A stretch of DNA of 64,000 bases from Dyadobacter linearis (GCF_907165045.1 NZ_CAJRAU010000013.1:19432-83431), one strand, 5' to 3'; shown: positions 8,518 to 17,345, numbered from the stretch's first letter. A program made the numbers and translations. The notes: generated by a model not told the origin, from the letters alone.

Positions 8518-10686
8518 ATGATTTCTTTACTGCTACTCGATCTCTCACTACCCCTTAAAAATCCGGTCATCATCTTTTCGGTGGTGCTCTTTATAATCCT
8601 CTTTGCACCGATCCTGTTCAACAGGATCAAGGTTCCGCACATTATTGGGCTCATTATTTCCGGTGTGATCGTGGGGCCTTACGGACTGAATGTACTTAGC
8701 CGGGACAGCAGTATCGTGCTCTTTGGTACCGTTGGGCTACTCTATATCATGTTCCTCGCCGGACTGGAAATCGACCTGGCCGAATTCCGGAAAAACAAGA
8801 ACAAAATCGCCGTTTTCGGACTATTAACGTTCGTACTACCGCTCGTTTCCGGCACGCTGGCGGGTTACTATATTCTGGGCTACGGGTTTCTATCGTCCCT
8901 TTTACTGGCCAGTATGTTTTCGACCCACACACTGGTCTCCTACCCTATTGCCAGCAAATACGGCGTAACCCGCAACCGGGCGATCAATATGACCGTCGGC
9001 GGTACGATGATCACCGATATTCTCGCACTTCTTATTCTCGCCGGTGTTGCCGGTATGTCAAAAGGGGATGTTTCACCCGCATTCTGGTTCAGGCTGGGAT
9101 TTTCGTTCGTCGTTTTTCTTCTGGTTGTCCTGCTCCTGTTCCCAATTATCTGCCGCTGGTTCTTCAGGCGTTTTGACGATAGTATATCCCAATACATTTT
9201 CGTGCTGGCGATGGTTTTTCTCGCCTCTTTTCTTGCTGAGCTGGCGGGAGTTGAAGCGATCATCGGCGCGTTTTTCTCAGGTTTGGTGCTGAATAGATTT
9301 GTCCCGCATTCCTCCGCATTGAACAATCGGATTGACTTTGTCGGCAATGCACTTTTTATTCCTTTCTTCCTGATCAGCGTGGGTATGTTGGTCGATGTCA
9401 GTGTGTTGGTAAAAGGCTGGGGCGCATTGAAAGTGGCGGGTATTATCCTGTTGATCGCACTCGCGAGTAAGTACCTCGCTGCCTGGATCACGCAGAAGGT
9501 ATTCAAACTCTCCTCGGATGAAGGGTTAATGATATTTGGTTTAAGTTCTTCTCACGCAGCCGCAACCCTGGCGATTATCCTGGTCGGTTACAATATCATT
9601 GTCGGAGAAACTGCTCTTGGCGAGCCGATCCGCCTGCTGAATGAAGACGTACTGAACGGAACGATCGTCCTGATCCTGGTCAGCTGCGGGGTAAGTTCGT
9701 TTGTGGTTGAAAAAGCTTCGAAAAAACTGGCGCTGGCCCAGGAGGAAGAAGCCTCAGCCGAGACTGACGCGCTAAGCGACGAGAAAATATTGGTATCCCT
9801 ATCCTACCCCGATATGATCTCGGATATGATCGATTTTGGGATCATGCTGAAACCCAAACACAGCGCGGTGCCACTCTACGGGCTGCATATTGTGACGGAC
9901 GAAGATCAGAAAAATGACTCTGCCTCACACGGTAAAAAGATCCTGAACAAAGCCGTCGCCCACGCCAGCTCATCCGAAAATCTACTGGTACCGTTAACAC
10001 GCTACGATACGAATATCAGCAATGGAATTACGTACACGATTAAGGAACAGCATATTACCGATGTTGTGATCGGGCTGCATCAGGAAACCGACCACAAAAC
10101 GTTTCTGGGTCCGAAGATCGAGAACATTGTTAAGCGGGTATTTGAAACCATTTATATTTACAAACCGGCGCAACCTTTCAATACGCTCAACCGGATCGTC
10201 GTGGCAATACCGCCTGCGGCCAGCAACGAGCCCGGCTTTTTACATTGGCTGGGCAAATTGGTAGCGTTGTCCCGGATGAGTTCCATGCCTATTCATTTCT
10301 ACGCTTCCCCACAAACGATCAAATTTACCAGAAGTGCTATTGCGCGAAAAAGTGGCGCTATCGAGGCACATTTCACTGTTTTTACAGATTGGGACGATTT
10401 CCTGATCTTCTCGCGAGAACTCAGGATCGACGACCTTTTTGTAATTATTTCGGCAAGAAAAGGATCTCCGTCTTACCTTTCTCAACTCGAAAAGCTGCCC
10501 TATTATCTTTCTACAAGGTTTGACCAGCAAAGCCTGATCCTGATCTATCCGAAACAGCTTGAATCGGGTATTAATATGAATGACATTGAGCAGGCAGACA
10601 GCGCGCTGATCGATACTTTGTCAGAAAAATTAGGCTCCCTGGGCAAAGCGGCGAAATACCTGCGACGAATGCTGGCTGATAAATAA
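8518..10686 (+). CDS. Kef-type cation/proton antiporter with C-terminal universal-stress-like domains
   Basis: A 722-residue protein (ATG 8518; an in-frame GTG at 8512 would add two residues). The N-terminal ~390 residues are a CPA2 Na/H-exchanger domain with about 12 membrane segments; recognisable parts are PHIIGLIISGVIVGPYGLN, LFLAGLEIDL-like FLAGLEIDLAEFRKNK and the GAFFSGLVLNR motif. The remaining ~300 residues are cytosolic and look like two tandem UspA-like alpha/beta repeats (ILVSLSYPDMISDMIDF; later RIVVAIPPAAS). Instead of the KTN/TrkA-N domain of classical KefC, this architecture is common in Bacteroidota. Ion (K+ or Na+) cannot be told from sequence. Confidence 0.9.
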   Translation: MISLLLLDLSLPLKNPVIIFSVVLFIILFAPILFNRIKVPHIIGLIISGVIVGPYGLNVLSRDSSIVLFGTVGLLYIMFLAGLEIDLAEFRKNKNKIAVFGLLTFVLPLVSGTLAGYYILGYGFLSSLLLASMFSTHTLVSYPIASKYGVTRNRAINMTVGGTMITDILALLILAGVAGMSKGDVSPAFWFRLGFSFVVFLLVVLLLFPIICRWFFRRFDDSISQYIFVLAMVFLASFLAELAGVEAIIGAFFSGLVLNRFVPHSSALNNRIDFVGNALFIPFFLISVGMLVDVSVLVKGWGALKVAGIILLIALASKYLAAWITQKVFKLSSDEGLMIFGLSSSHAAATLAIILVGYNIIVGETALGEPIRLLNEDVLNGTIVLILVSCGVSSFVVEKASKKLALAQEEEASAETDALSDEKILVSLSYPDMISDMIDFGIMLKPKHSAVPLYGLHIVTDEDQKNDSASHGKKILNKAVAHASSSENLLVPLTRYDTNISNGITYTIKEQHITDVVIGLHQETDHKTFLGPKIENIVKRVFETIYIYKPAQPFNTLNRIVVAIPPAASNEPGFLHWLGKLVALSRMSSMPIHFYASPQTIKFTRSAIARKSGAIEAHFTVFTDWDDFLIFSRELRIDDLFVIISARKGSPSYLSQLEKLPYYLSTRFDQQSLILIYPKQLESGINMNDIEQADSALIDTLSEKLGSLGKAAKYLRRMLADK

Positions 10687-10709
10687 GCGTTCTCCGCCTG
10701 CCCCCCGGA

Positions 10710-11351
10710 TCAATAGACGACGTAGTTTGCAAAAACCTGCTGACTAGGGTCTTTGTAATACATCCACATCGGTTTTAGTGTAAAAGTATAGGTAACCTCT
10801 CCCAACTTTGGATCATTTTCTTTCGAAATGAATTTCATGCTGGGAGGCACACCGCCGGAAGCTGGATTATAGGATTCTGTCAGGTTAAAATTCTCTGTGT
10901 CGAGATAGGCGCTTTGATTATCGCGCAGCATTGGAAAATAGCTGGAAACACCCGAGAATTTTAGGGATACCGTGCCTTTTTCATCATCCCATTTGTGGGT
11001 AATATTGGTAGGAAGTGAGATCCGGGAGTTTAATGTAAATGCGCGCGCGGTCGCAGGAATCGTGTCATTCTGAGTAGGCGTACCGGCATAAAAGTTGACA
11101 TAATCTTCATAAAAAACGAAAAATACATTGTTTTGGTAAATCCTGGACAACGTGTCCAGCATCAGATCCTCCGTTCCGCTACTACTTTCCCTCGTTGCCG
11201 CCGACACATAAAAAGGGGTCCGGAGTAACATCAGATTATAAACTTCTTCTTTATTCAGCTTCGTATTTTGAGTGCCAACTTCCCGCTCGGCACAGCCAAA
11301 TACGAGCATTGCAAAAAACATAATACATGCAAAGGAATGGTGCTTTTTCAT
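10710..11351 (-). CDS. Hypothetical lipoprotein
   Basis: The ATG at 11351 gives a 213-residue protein with a clean SpII signal (MKKHHSFACIMFFAMLVFGC; Cys 20 lipidated), better than the longer reading upstream. The mature part is beta-rich with few recognisable features: NKEEVYNLMLLRTPFYVSAA near the start, WDDEKGTVSLKFSG in the middle and a tail ending in VFANYVVY. I do not recognise a family. It is convergent with the Kef-type gene and is followed, on the other strand, by the GT87-like gene. Confidence 0.7.
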   Translation of the reverse strand: MKKHHSFACIMFFAMLVFGCAEREVGTQNTKLNKEEVYNLMLLRTPFYVSAATRESSSGTEDLMLDTLSRIYQNNVFFVFYEDYVNFYAGTPTQNDTIPATARAFTLNSRISLPTNITHKWDDEKGTVSLKFSGVSSYFPMLRDNQSAYLDTENFNLTESYNPASGGVPPSMKFISKENDPKLGEVTYTFTLKPMWMYYKDPSQQVFANYVVY

Positions 11352-11532
11352 GGGATCGAATGTTTGTAGTAAATAACCAGGGAACGTCTGACGAATAGAC
11401 ACTTACTTAAACCAATATGCTGCCTGCTCCTACTTTGCGCAATGCACTATTTTTAAATAGATAGCAAAAAAACGCTGATCAATAACAAGTTTGAAATAGG
11501 TCAGTCGCTATATTTAGCGCAATTTCAAAAGC

Positions 11533-12792
11533 ATGGCAAACATTGATAATCCCTCGGGTAACTGGCTAAGGCGTTTCAAGAATGCAAAATTTTCGCCACT
11601 TGAATATCCCCTAGCATTTTTTGTCCTGGTATATCTGGTGCTCGAAATGTACTACCTATATGCCAGGCACGGAAGCCATTTTACGGATCTAACATTGTAT
11701 TATGGTGCCGCTTCCAAAATACTCGACGGGCAGGTTCCTTATCGGGATTTTCAAATTGAATATCCACTCTTGGCGCTCATTCCCGTCGTCATACCCGAAT
11801 TTTTAAACCGCATTTTTTCCGGCAGTTTGAATGGATATATATTATGGTTTGCAATACAAAACCTAGCACTCGGACTTTCAGCAGGATACCTGATTGCTGA
11901 AATAGAAAAAAAGAATCATCGGATCATTGCATATAAATATCTCGGATTATTGCTGCTGTCCCTACCTATCTTCCTGTTCCGTTTCGATCCGTTTCCTGCC
12001 TTTTTAACCGCACTAACATTGTATTACATAGCTAAAAAACCGTTTATCTCGGGCTCAGCTATGATGATTTCCATCGCTACAAAATTGTACGCATTGGTGA
12101 TGCTTCCTGTCCTGGGCTTATATTATTTATTTAATCGACTTTACCGAAAGTTATTCGTTCATGCAGCCGGGTTCACTTTTATTCTACTGCTCATTATAAT
12201 TACATTTTTCTGGATAGGAAATAATGCGATCGATGATTTTCTGAGCAACCATTTATTGCGAGGTATTCACCTGGAAAGTGTAGCGGGTGGTATTTTATTA
12301 TTATTTCAAAAAGCCGGAATGCTGGATATTCAGATCATCCATAATTACGGCGCCTTCCATTTAGAAAGCGCCTGGTCGGGTTATGCTTTGCAAATTGTAA
12401 AGTTTCTCACGCCGGTCGCTTTCGTAGCAATGCTTTGCTTCATTATCCGGGTTTTTATGCGGGAAACGAAACGTAGCGGAAAAGTCGCAATGCAGACATT
12501 AAGTCAGGTACTTCTGTTACAGACGCTACTTTTCATCTTATTAAATAAAGTATTCTCTCCTCAATATCTTGTCTGGCTATTACCCCTGATTCCTTTCTGT
12601 AATAAAAAAAGTTACCTCCTTTTCGCATTTGCATTAATGCTAACAATAATCATTTTCCCCGGCCAATATTATGGGCTGATCGAAATGAAGTTGCTCATGA
12701 TCGTCATATTGAATCTGCGGAATTTTTTGTTGGTATGGTTGCTGGTTGAGGTAGTGAGGGATGTTACCCCCAACCCCCTGGGAGGGGGCTAA
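11533..12792 (+). CDS. GT87/DUF2029-like polytopic glycosyltransferase, C-terminus altered by a repeat
   Basis: A 419-residue membrane protein with about 10-11 hydrophobic segments. The first periplasmic loop has the pattern of GT-C enzymes of the GT87/DUF2029 group: DLTLYYGAASKILDGQVPYRD followed shortly by EYPLLALIPVVIPE, where acidic residues close to the first TM are thought to be catalytic. Such enzymes transfer sugars from polyprenyl-phosphate donors. The last nine residues (VTPNPLGGG) and the stop codon are encoded by the palindromic repeat that begins at about 12765, so the native C-terminus has been replaced or extended. Apparent single-gene unit. Confidence 0.7.
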   Translation: MANIDNPSGNWLRRFKNAKFSPLEYPLAFFVLVYLVLEMYYLYARHGSHFTDLTLYYGAASKILDGQVPYRDFQIEYPLLALIPVVIPEFLNRIFSGSLNGYILWFAIQNLALGLSAGYLIAEIEKKNHRIIAYKYLGLLLLSLPIFLFRFDPFPAFLTALTLYYIAKKPFISGSAMMISIATKLYALVMLPVLGLYYLFNRLYRKLFVHAAGFTFILLLIIITFFWIGNNAIDDFLSNHLLRGIHLESVAGGILLLFQKAGMLDIQIIHNYGAFHLESAWSGYALQIVKFLTPVAFVAMLCFIIRVFMRETKRSGKVAMQTLSQVLLLQTLLFILLNKVFSPQYLVWLLPLIPFCNKKSYLLFAFALMLTIIIFPGQYYGLIEMKLLMIVILNLRNFLLVWLLVEVVRDVTPNPLGGG

Positions 12793-12846
12793 TCATGTTA
12801 CTTGCAAGAGAATCGAAGAAGTCCCTTCAGGGATTTAGGGTAAATG
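12765..12846 (+). repeat. Palindromic intergenic repeat, copy 1 (plus orientation)
   Basis: An 82-bp unit with two G/C hairpins, one at each end: ccccc...ggggg near the left end and tccct...aggga near the right end, joined by a spacer (ttacttgcaagagaa). Copy 2 at 12855-12936 is almost identical. The unit is the reverse complement of the pair at 21991-22143. The left end lies inside the GT87-like reading frame. Confidence 0.85.
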
Positions 12847-12854
12847 AAAAATGC

Positions 12855-12936
12855 TACCCCAACCCCCTGGGAGGGGGCTAATCGTTGTTACTTGCAAGAG
12901 AAACGCAAAAGTCCCTTCAGGGATTTAGGGTAAATG
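12855..12936 (+). repeat. Palindromic intergenic repeat, copy 2 (plus orientation)
   Basis: Second tandem copy, 90 bp downstream in register with copy 1 and separated from it by 8 bp. It differs from copy 1 by a few substitutions and one-base indels in the C run and in the spacer. Both copies end in the same gggatttagggtaaatg stretch. Confidence 0.85.
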
Positions 12937-12967
12937 CCCACTGCTCCTCAAAAAACAAGCAAAAAAA

Positions 12968-12999
12968 TTTGCGAAGTCAAATAGCTACACATATATTCG
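12968..12999 (+). promoter_or_regulatory. Promoter of the ArsR-SRPBCC-DoxX operon
   Basis: TTTG at 12968-12971 and TATATTCG at 12992-12999 are separated by 20 bp and match the Bacteroidota -33/-7 elements with one mismatch in the -7 box. The ATG of the regulator gene follows at 13018. Confidence 0.6.
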
Positions 13000-13015
13000 T
13001 AGTCAAATAGCTACA
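12975..13015 (+). promoter_or_regulatory. Direct repeats flanking the -7 box, candidate operator of the ArsR-type regulator
   Basis: A 15-bp sequence (agtcaaatagctaca) occurs at 12975-12989 and again at 13001-13015, start to start 26 bp. The first copy lies in the -33/-7 spacer, the second between the -7 box and the start codon, which is a good place for autorepression. Binding by the adjacent regulator is inferred. Confidence 0.6.
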
Positions 13016-13017
13016 TA

Positions 13018-13341
13018 ATGAATTTAAGACGAGATGTTTTTCAAGCGATTGCCGATCCTACGAGGCGGGCGATATTGATGCTGGTTGCTTCACAAGCATT
13101 AACAGCCGGTGCAATCGCTTCTAATTTTGATACTGCCCGACCCACGGTGTCCAAGCATTTACAGATACTGACCGAATGTGAATTGCTGCAACAGCACCAG
13201 AGCGGCCGGGAAGTGTATTACCACATCAATGCGAAAAAGATGAAAGAGGTAGCCGATTTTATAGAACCATTCCGCAATATGTGGGACGATCGATTCAATA
13301 AGTTGGAAGCAATTATGAAGAATTATAAATCTGAAAAATAG
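13018..13341 (+). CDS. ArsR/SmtB-fold transcriptional regulator, metal-independent (SdpR-like)
   Basis: A 107-residue winged-helix protein. It has IADPTRRAILMLV near the N-terminus, the recognition region ARPTVSKHLQILTECELL and the wing SGREVYYHINAKKM. There are no Cys residues in the alpha-3 position, so it is not a classical metal sensor; it belongs to the group that controls SRPBCC/AHSA1 genes. It is the first gene of a tight operon (next gene 7 bp downstream) and has two 15-bp direct repeats around its promoter that could be its own operator. Confidence 0.88.
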   Translation: MNLRRDVFQAIADPTRRAILMLVASQALTAGAIASNFDTARPTVSKHLQILTECELLQQHQSGREVYYHINAKKMKEVADFIEPFRNMWDDRFNKLEAIMKNYKSEK

Positions 13342-13348
13342 CTAATGA

Positions 13349-13831
13349 ATGGAAAGAAAAACGAAAGTCCACGCAGAAGACGGTCGACAGGAAATTATTA
13401 TTACACGGGAGTTTGACCTGCCTTTGGAGCTGCTATTTAAAGCGTACGAAGAGCCGGAAATTTTTGCGCAATGGATGGGAACAAAAGTGCTGAAACTGGA
13501 AAGTAGAAAACACGGCGTTTACCAGTTCGAAACATCTGATACGCAAGGAAATGTTGTGTTTCGAGCAAATGGCGTTTTTCCGGAATTTGTTCGGAATGAG
13601 AAAATCACACGCACATTCGAAATGGAAAATACTTCCGGTTCGGGGATGCAATTTGCCGTACAACTTGAATTTCTGGAATTTGAAAAACTAACCGATCAAA
13701 CAAGTAAATTAACTATGCAAATCGTCTACAAATCGATAGAACTCCGGGACCAAATGTTGCAAATGCCTTTTGCACAAGGTCTGAATATGGCGCATAACAG
13801 ATTACAGGAAGTTGTAAAAAATTTAAAATAG
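13349..13831 (+). CDS. SRPBCC/AHSA1-family ligand-binding protein
   Basis: A 160-residue protein with the Bet v1/START-like fold seen in AHSA1 proteins: ITREFDLPLELLFKAYEEPE at the N-terminus, QWMGTKVLKLE, and a C-terminal amphipathic helix (FAQGLNMAHNRLQEVVKNL). Typical length is 140-170 residues. It begins 7 bp after the ArsR-type regulator and ends 6 bp before a DoxX-like gene, an arrangement often seen in Bacteroidota. It probably binds a small hydrophobic molecule; the ligand is unknown. Confidence 0.85.
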   Translation: MERKTKVHAEDGRQEIIITREFDLPLELLFKAYEEPEIFAQWMGTKVLKLESRKHGVYQFETSDTQGNVVFRANGVFPEFVRNEKITRTFEMENTSGSGMQFAVQLEFLEFEKLTDQTSKLTMQIVYKSIELRDQMLQMPFAQGLNMAHNRLQEVVKNLK

Positions 13832-13837
13832 CCGGTT

Positions 13838-14227
13838 ATGTCTAGAAGAAATAAGATCATCTATTGGGTCGCTACGGTTTGGCTCTGTTTGGGTATGGTA
13901 TCGAGCGGAATTGTACAATTGATCCACCTGAAAGAAGAAGTGGATCTGATGACGCATTTGGGTTACCCGCTCTACTTCCTGACCATTCTCGGGGTTTGGA
14001 AAATGCTCGGAGTAATCGCCGTACTCGTGCCGAAATTTCCATTAGTGAAGGAATGGGCTTACGCAGGCTTTTTCATCGCTATGTCGGGAGCTATCTTTTC
14101 CCACATTGCCGCGGGCGACGGTGCCAAGGAGTTTTTCGGGCCGGTATTGTTGTTGGTATTGACCGTAATCTCCTGGTATTTCAGACCCGCTGACCGAAAA
14201 TTGTTGCCGGTTAACAGGCAGTACTAG
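13838..14227 (+). CDS. DoxX-like four-helix membrane protein
   Basis: A 129-residue inner-membrane protein with four hydrophobic helices. The DoxX-like motifs are VSSGIVQLIHLKEEVDLMTHLGYP after TM1 (quoted in part), LGVWKMLGVIAVLVPKFP in TM2 and EWAYAGFFIAMSGAIFSHIA in TM3. Third gene of the ArsR-SRPBCC-DoxX operon (6 bp after the previous stop). DoxX family members are of uncertain function; some work with thiol or quinone metabolism. Confidence 0.85.
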   Translation: MSRRNKIIYWVATVWLCLGMVSSGIVQLIHLKEEVDLMTHLGYPLYFLTILGVWKMLGVIAVLVPKFPLVKEWAYAGFFIAMSGAIFSHIAAGDGAKEFFGPVLLLVLTVISWYFRPADRKLLPVNRQY

Positions 14228-14261
14228 AAGGTAAAATCCAAACATAATTGACTTGTACTCT

Positions 14262-14319
14262 AAATTCGTGTGTATTCGTGCATTCGTGGCAAAAATTCAC
14301 GCCACGAATACACGAATTT
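14262..14319. repeat. Inverted repeat of attcgtg units between genes
   Basis: The left side carries three attcgtg units; the right arm 14301-14319 (gccacgaatacacgaattt) pairs with the left side apart from an extra internal unit. The same kind of attcgtg/ttcgtggc repeat is widespread between genes in Bacteroidota (recollection, not checked). Confidence 0.6.
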
Positions 14320-14339
14320 GCACTAATATTTATCCGATC

Positions 14340-14903
14340 ATGAAAAATAAGAAACAGTTATCTTCTGAGCAGAGCGCCGAACTTATTGAAACTCTGAGAA
14401 CCCGTTTTGAGAAAAATAAGAATCGCCACAAAGGTATCGACTGGGCGAAAGTGCAGGAAAAGCTGGAAGCTAAGCCGGATAAGCTTTGGGCACTCGATGA
14501 AATGGAAGTCACTGGCGGTGAGCCGGATGTGATCGGATACGATCAAAAAACGGATGAATTTCTATTCTGCGATTGCTCCGCAGAAACGCCGAAGGAACGC
14601 AGAAGCTGGTGCTACGATCGCGCTGCCTGGGAATCCAGAAAAGCGAATAAGCCAGAAAACACCGCCATGGACGCAGCTGCCGAAATGGGAATTGAAATGT
14701 TGACGGAAGAACAATACATTGACTTGCAACAACTGGGCGAGTTCGACCTGAAAACTTCGAGCTGGCTGCAAACACCGGCGAATATCAGGAAATTGGGTGG
14801 CGCAATTTTCGGTGACCGTCGGTTCGGCCGGGTTTTTATCTACCACAACGGCGCCGACTCCTACTACGCCGCACGAGGGTTTCGCGGCCTGTTAAAAGTA
14901 TAA
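14340..14903 (+). CDS. DUF4256 family protein
   Basis: ATG 14340 is chosen because the longer reading starts inside the upstream inverted repeat. The 187-residue protein matches DUF4256 throughout: LIETLRTRFEKNKNRHKGID, ALDEMEVTGGEPDVIGYD, LFCDCSAETPKERRSWCYDR, IEMLTEEQYIDLQQLGEFD, and the end SYYAARGFRGLLKV. The family is soluble, cytosolic, about 185 residues and uncharacterised. It is 36 bp past the inverted repeat and 64 bp before the AlkD-like gene on the same strand. Confidence 0.9.
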   Translation: MKNKKQLSSEQSAELIETLRTRFEKNKNRHKGIDWAKVQEKLEAKPDKLWALDEMEVTGGEPDVIGYDQKTDEFLFCDCSAETPKERRSWCYDRAAWESRKANKPENTAMDAAAEMGIEMLTEEQYIDLQQLGEFDLKTSSWLQTPANIRKLGGAIFGDRRFGRVFIYHNGADSYYAARGFRGLLKV

Positions 14904-14967
14904 AAACGCCCGGCAACCAGCCTTCATAATTAACCGATAACCAGAACAAGTAAGACCGCAAAACCCG

Positions 14968-15633
14968 ATGACCTTATCCGAAACCCTGACCCAACTTGAA
15001 TCGCTCGGCAGTGAAAAGATGCGGGAGTTTAATACGAAACATGGTGCACGTTCGAATCAGTTCGGCCTCAAAATGGGTGATATCCGTACCGTTGCAAAAA
15101 AGATCAAAACGGATCACGCGCTCGCACTGGAACTTTGGAAAACAGAGAATATCGACGCACGCCTGCTGGCTACATTGATTATCAAACCGGCCAAACTATC
15201 GAAGGAAGAACTGACAGAAATGGTTGCGTCTGAACCCTACACGCAGGTAGCGGATTGGCTATATTCCTACGTGGTAAAGGATTATGCTGATAATGAATCA
15301 CTTCGGGAAGGGTGGATGAATTCGAAGAATGTAATGCTGGCCCGCGCCGGATGGAGCCTGACAAGCGGCTGCGTTTCCCGGAACCCCGACAGGCTAAACC
15401 TTCCCGCGCTGCTCGACAGACTGGAAGCCGAAATGCCCAAAGCGGCCCGGGAAGTACAGTGGACTATGAACAATACACTCGCCAACATCGGCATCCATTT
15501 TCCCGAGCACCGCAGCCGCGCCATTGAAATCGGCGAGCGACTCGGCATTTTCAGGGATTATCCCGTTTCAAAAGGCTGCACCTCCCCTTTTGCGCCAATC
15601 TGGATCAGGGAAATTGTGAGCAGACAAGTCTGA
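14968..15633 (+). CDS. DNA alkylation repair protein (AlkD-like HEAT-repeat)
   Basis: A 221-residue protein made of HEAT-like helical repeats in the AlkD superfamily. Clear motifs are FGLKMGDIRTVAKKIK near residue 30, ENIDARLLATLIIKP, QVADWLYSYVVKDYA, and ARAGWSLTSGCVSRNP. AlkD glycosylases remove bulky or cationic alkylated purines without base flipping. The shorter Bacteroidota members lack proven glycosylase activity, so function is predicted from the fold. Convergent with the acetyltransferase gene, 15 bp apart. Confidence 0.85.
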   Translation: MTLSETLTQLESLGSEKMREFNTKHGARSNQFGLKMGDIRTVAKKIKTDHALALELWKTENIDARLLATLIIKPAKLSKEELTEMVASEPYTQVADWLYSYVVKDYADNESLREGWMNSKNVMLARAGWSLTSGCVSRNPDRLNLPALLDRLEAEMPKAAREVQWTMNNTLANIGIHFPEHRSRAIEIGERLGIFRDYPVSKGCTSPFAPIWIREIVSRQV

Positions 15634-15648
15634 CACGCAGCAAGTTGC

Positions 15649-16212
15649 TTACTCAGGAATCAGTGAACGAATTACGCGGCAGGGGTTTCCGGCGGCAAAT
15701 ACATCGGACGGAATATCCTTTGTTACTACGCTCCCGGCACCGATAATGGTACGGTCGCCGATGGTCACGCCGGGATTAATTACTGCGCTTCCACCAACCC
15801 AAACATCCTCTCCGATGGTAATCGGTTTCGCAAATTCGACACCGGAAGCGCGGGTTACCGCGTCAATAGGATGCGTAGCAGTGTAGATCTGCACATTCGG
15901 CCCAAACAACGTCCGGCTGCCTATTTTGACATAAGTAACATCCAGTACAACACAATTGAAATTAAAGAAAACCCGGTCGCCTACGATCATATTGCTGCCA
16001 TAATCGCAATAAAATGGGGGCTGCAACCAAAGGTCGGTACCTGCATTCGGAATCAGCTGTCTCAGAAGTTCGGCTCTTTTCTCCGGTTCATCTTCACGAC
16101 CATTATTCAGTTCCAAAAGCAGCAGGCGCGTCCGCGTCCGTTCTTCGGTTAATTCTGGGTCGAGAGCGAGATACAGCTCTCCGTCAAGCATCTTTTCTTT
16201 TTCAGTTTTCAT
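15649..16212 (-). CDS. Sugar O-acetyltransferase (maltose/galactoside acetyltransferase type)
   Basis: A 187-residue member of the LacA/Maa/NodL group. The N-terminus has the typical EKEKMLDGELYLALDPELTE start; then a left-handed beta helix of hexapeptide repeats, with the catalytic region YTATHPIDAVTRASGVEFAK (His in THPID) and the CoA-binding end GAGSVVTKDIPSDVFAAGNP. Uses acetyl-CoA to acetylate sugar hydroxyls. Length and motif order are standard. No sugar-metabolism neighbour points to the natural acceptor. Confidence 0.92.
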   Translation of the reverse strand: MKTEKEKMLDGELYLALDPELTEERTRTRLLLLELNNGREDEPEKRAELLRQLIPNAGTDLWLQPPFYCDYGSNMIVGDRVFFNFNCVVLDVTYVKIGSRTLFGPNVQIYTATHPIDAVTRASGVEFAKPITIGEDVWVGGSAVINPGVTIGDRTIIGAGSVVTKDIPSDVFAAGNPCRVIRSLIPE

Positions 16213-16366
16213 GCCTTAATAATAGTGATAATTCCCAAAGGATCGAAAAACTAACGAAAACGTCGCGAGAAGAACAGGTGATTTTTGAGGAGATTTTTAT
16301 CTAAATGCCTTTCATTTGCATAAGACGTTTTTAATCACAGTTCCCAATTTTATGTATCGAAGGTAT

Positions 16367-17338
16367 ATGATGATAGCAAAAAAATTCTTCGTTTTCTTAC
16401 TCATTCTGGCAGGTTTGGGAAATATCTCCGTCGCGCAGAAGTCGCCTTTGCGGGTCTTGATCGTTGACGGGCAAAACAACCACGAACAGTGGCCCAAGAT
16501 CACGGCGATGATGAAATATGATCTCGAGCAAACCAAAAAATTCACGGTTGATATTCAGCGCACGCGCTACACCTGGCAGGGCGACAAATGGGCTGCACAA
16601 TACCCGGTAAAAGGCGGTCCGGAAACCCAGCCTTTGAAAGAGCCAAAAATGGATTCTGCATTTCATCCCAAATTTGCGAACTACGATGTGGTGATCTGCA
16701 ATTTCGGGTGGAATGCCGCACCCTGGTCGGCGGCGGCTCAGCAGGATTTTGAGAAATTTATGAAGAACGGCGGCGGCCTGGTTGTCATTCACGCAGCTAA
16801 TAATTCCTTCCCGAAATGGCCAGCCTATAATCAGATGATCGGATTAGGCGGCTGGGGCGACCGGACTGAAAAAGATGGTCCGTATGTATATTATGATCAA
16901 AATAATAAGCTGATCCGCGATACCCAGCCGGGAAAAGCGGGCTCGCATGGTGCGCAGGCGGAGTTTGTGATTACTGTAAGAGACTCTAAACATCCGATCA
17001 CAAAAGGGATGCCCGAAAAATGGCTGCACAGCAAAGACGAATTATACGACCGCCTGCGTGGCCCTGCCGAAAACATGCAGATACTGGCCACAGCTTTTTC
17101 ACCCAAAACTAATAATGGTACCGACCGCAATGAGCCAATGCTGCTGACTGTCCAGTACGGAAAAGGCCGGATCTTCCACATGGCGCTTGGTCACGCTGAT
17201 TACTCAGTGGAATGCGTCGGTTTTATCACCTGTCTGCAACGCGGCACTCAATGGGCGGCTACCGGCAAAGTGGATATTCCGATACCGAAAGATTTTCCAA
17301 CAGAGGACAAAGTCAGTCAGCGAAAATTCGACCAATAG
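16367..17338 (+). CDS. ThuA domain-containing secreted protein
   Basis: Start chosen at 16367 (MMIAKKFFVFLLILAGLG), which gives a normal signal peptide ending at SVAQ; the upstream in-frame ATG at 16316 would put 17 extra residues before it. The mature protein has the ThuA/glutamine-amidotransferase-like fold: LRVLIVDGQNNHEQW near the start, FANYDVVICNFGWNAAPW, NGGGLVVIHAANNSFPKW and GRIFHMALGHADYS near the end. ThuA proteins are linked to trehalose or other sugar use; many Bacteroidota carry several exported copies. 323 residues from this start. Ends before a strong bidirectional terminator shared with the hybrid kinase gene. Confidence 0.9.
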   Translation: MMIAKKFFVFLLILAGLGNISVAQKSPLRVLIVDGQNNHEQWPKITAMMKYDLEQTKKFTVDIQRTRYTWQGDKWAAQYPVKGGPETQPLKEPKMDSAFHPKFANYDVVICNFGWNAAPWSAAAQQDFEKFMKNGGGLVVIHAANNSFPKWPAYNQMIGLGGWGDRTEKDGPYVYYDQNNKLIRDTQPGKAGSHGAQAEFVITVRDSKHPITKGMPEKWLHSKDELYDRLRGPAENMQILATAFSPKTNNGTDRNEPMLLTVQYGKGRIFHMALGHADYSVECVGFITCLQRGTQWAATGKVDIPIPKDFPTEDKVSQRKFDQ

Positions 17339-17345
17339 CAGGAAT

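Noticed and set aside
12765..12936. Possible CRISPR array
   Set aside because: Only two units of about 82 bp with internal hairpins, no regular spacers, no cas genes.
16316..16366. Upstream ATG for the ThuA gene
   Set aside because: Would place 17 residues before a good signal peptide; internal start at 16367 fits better.
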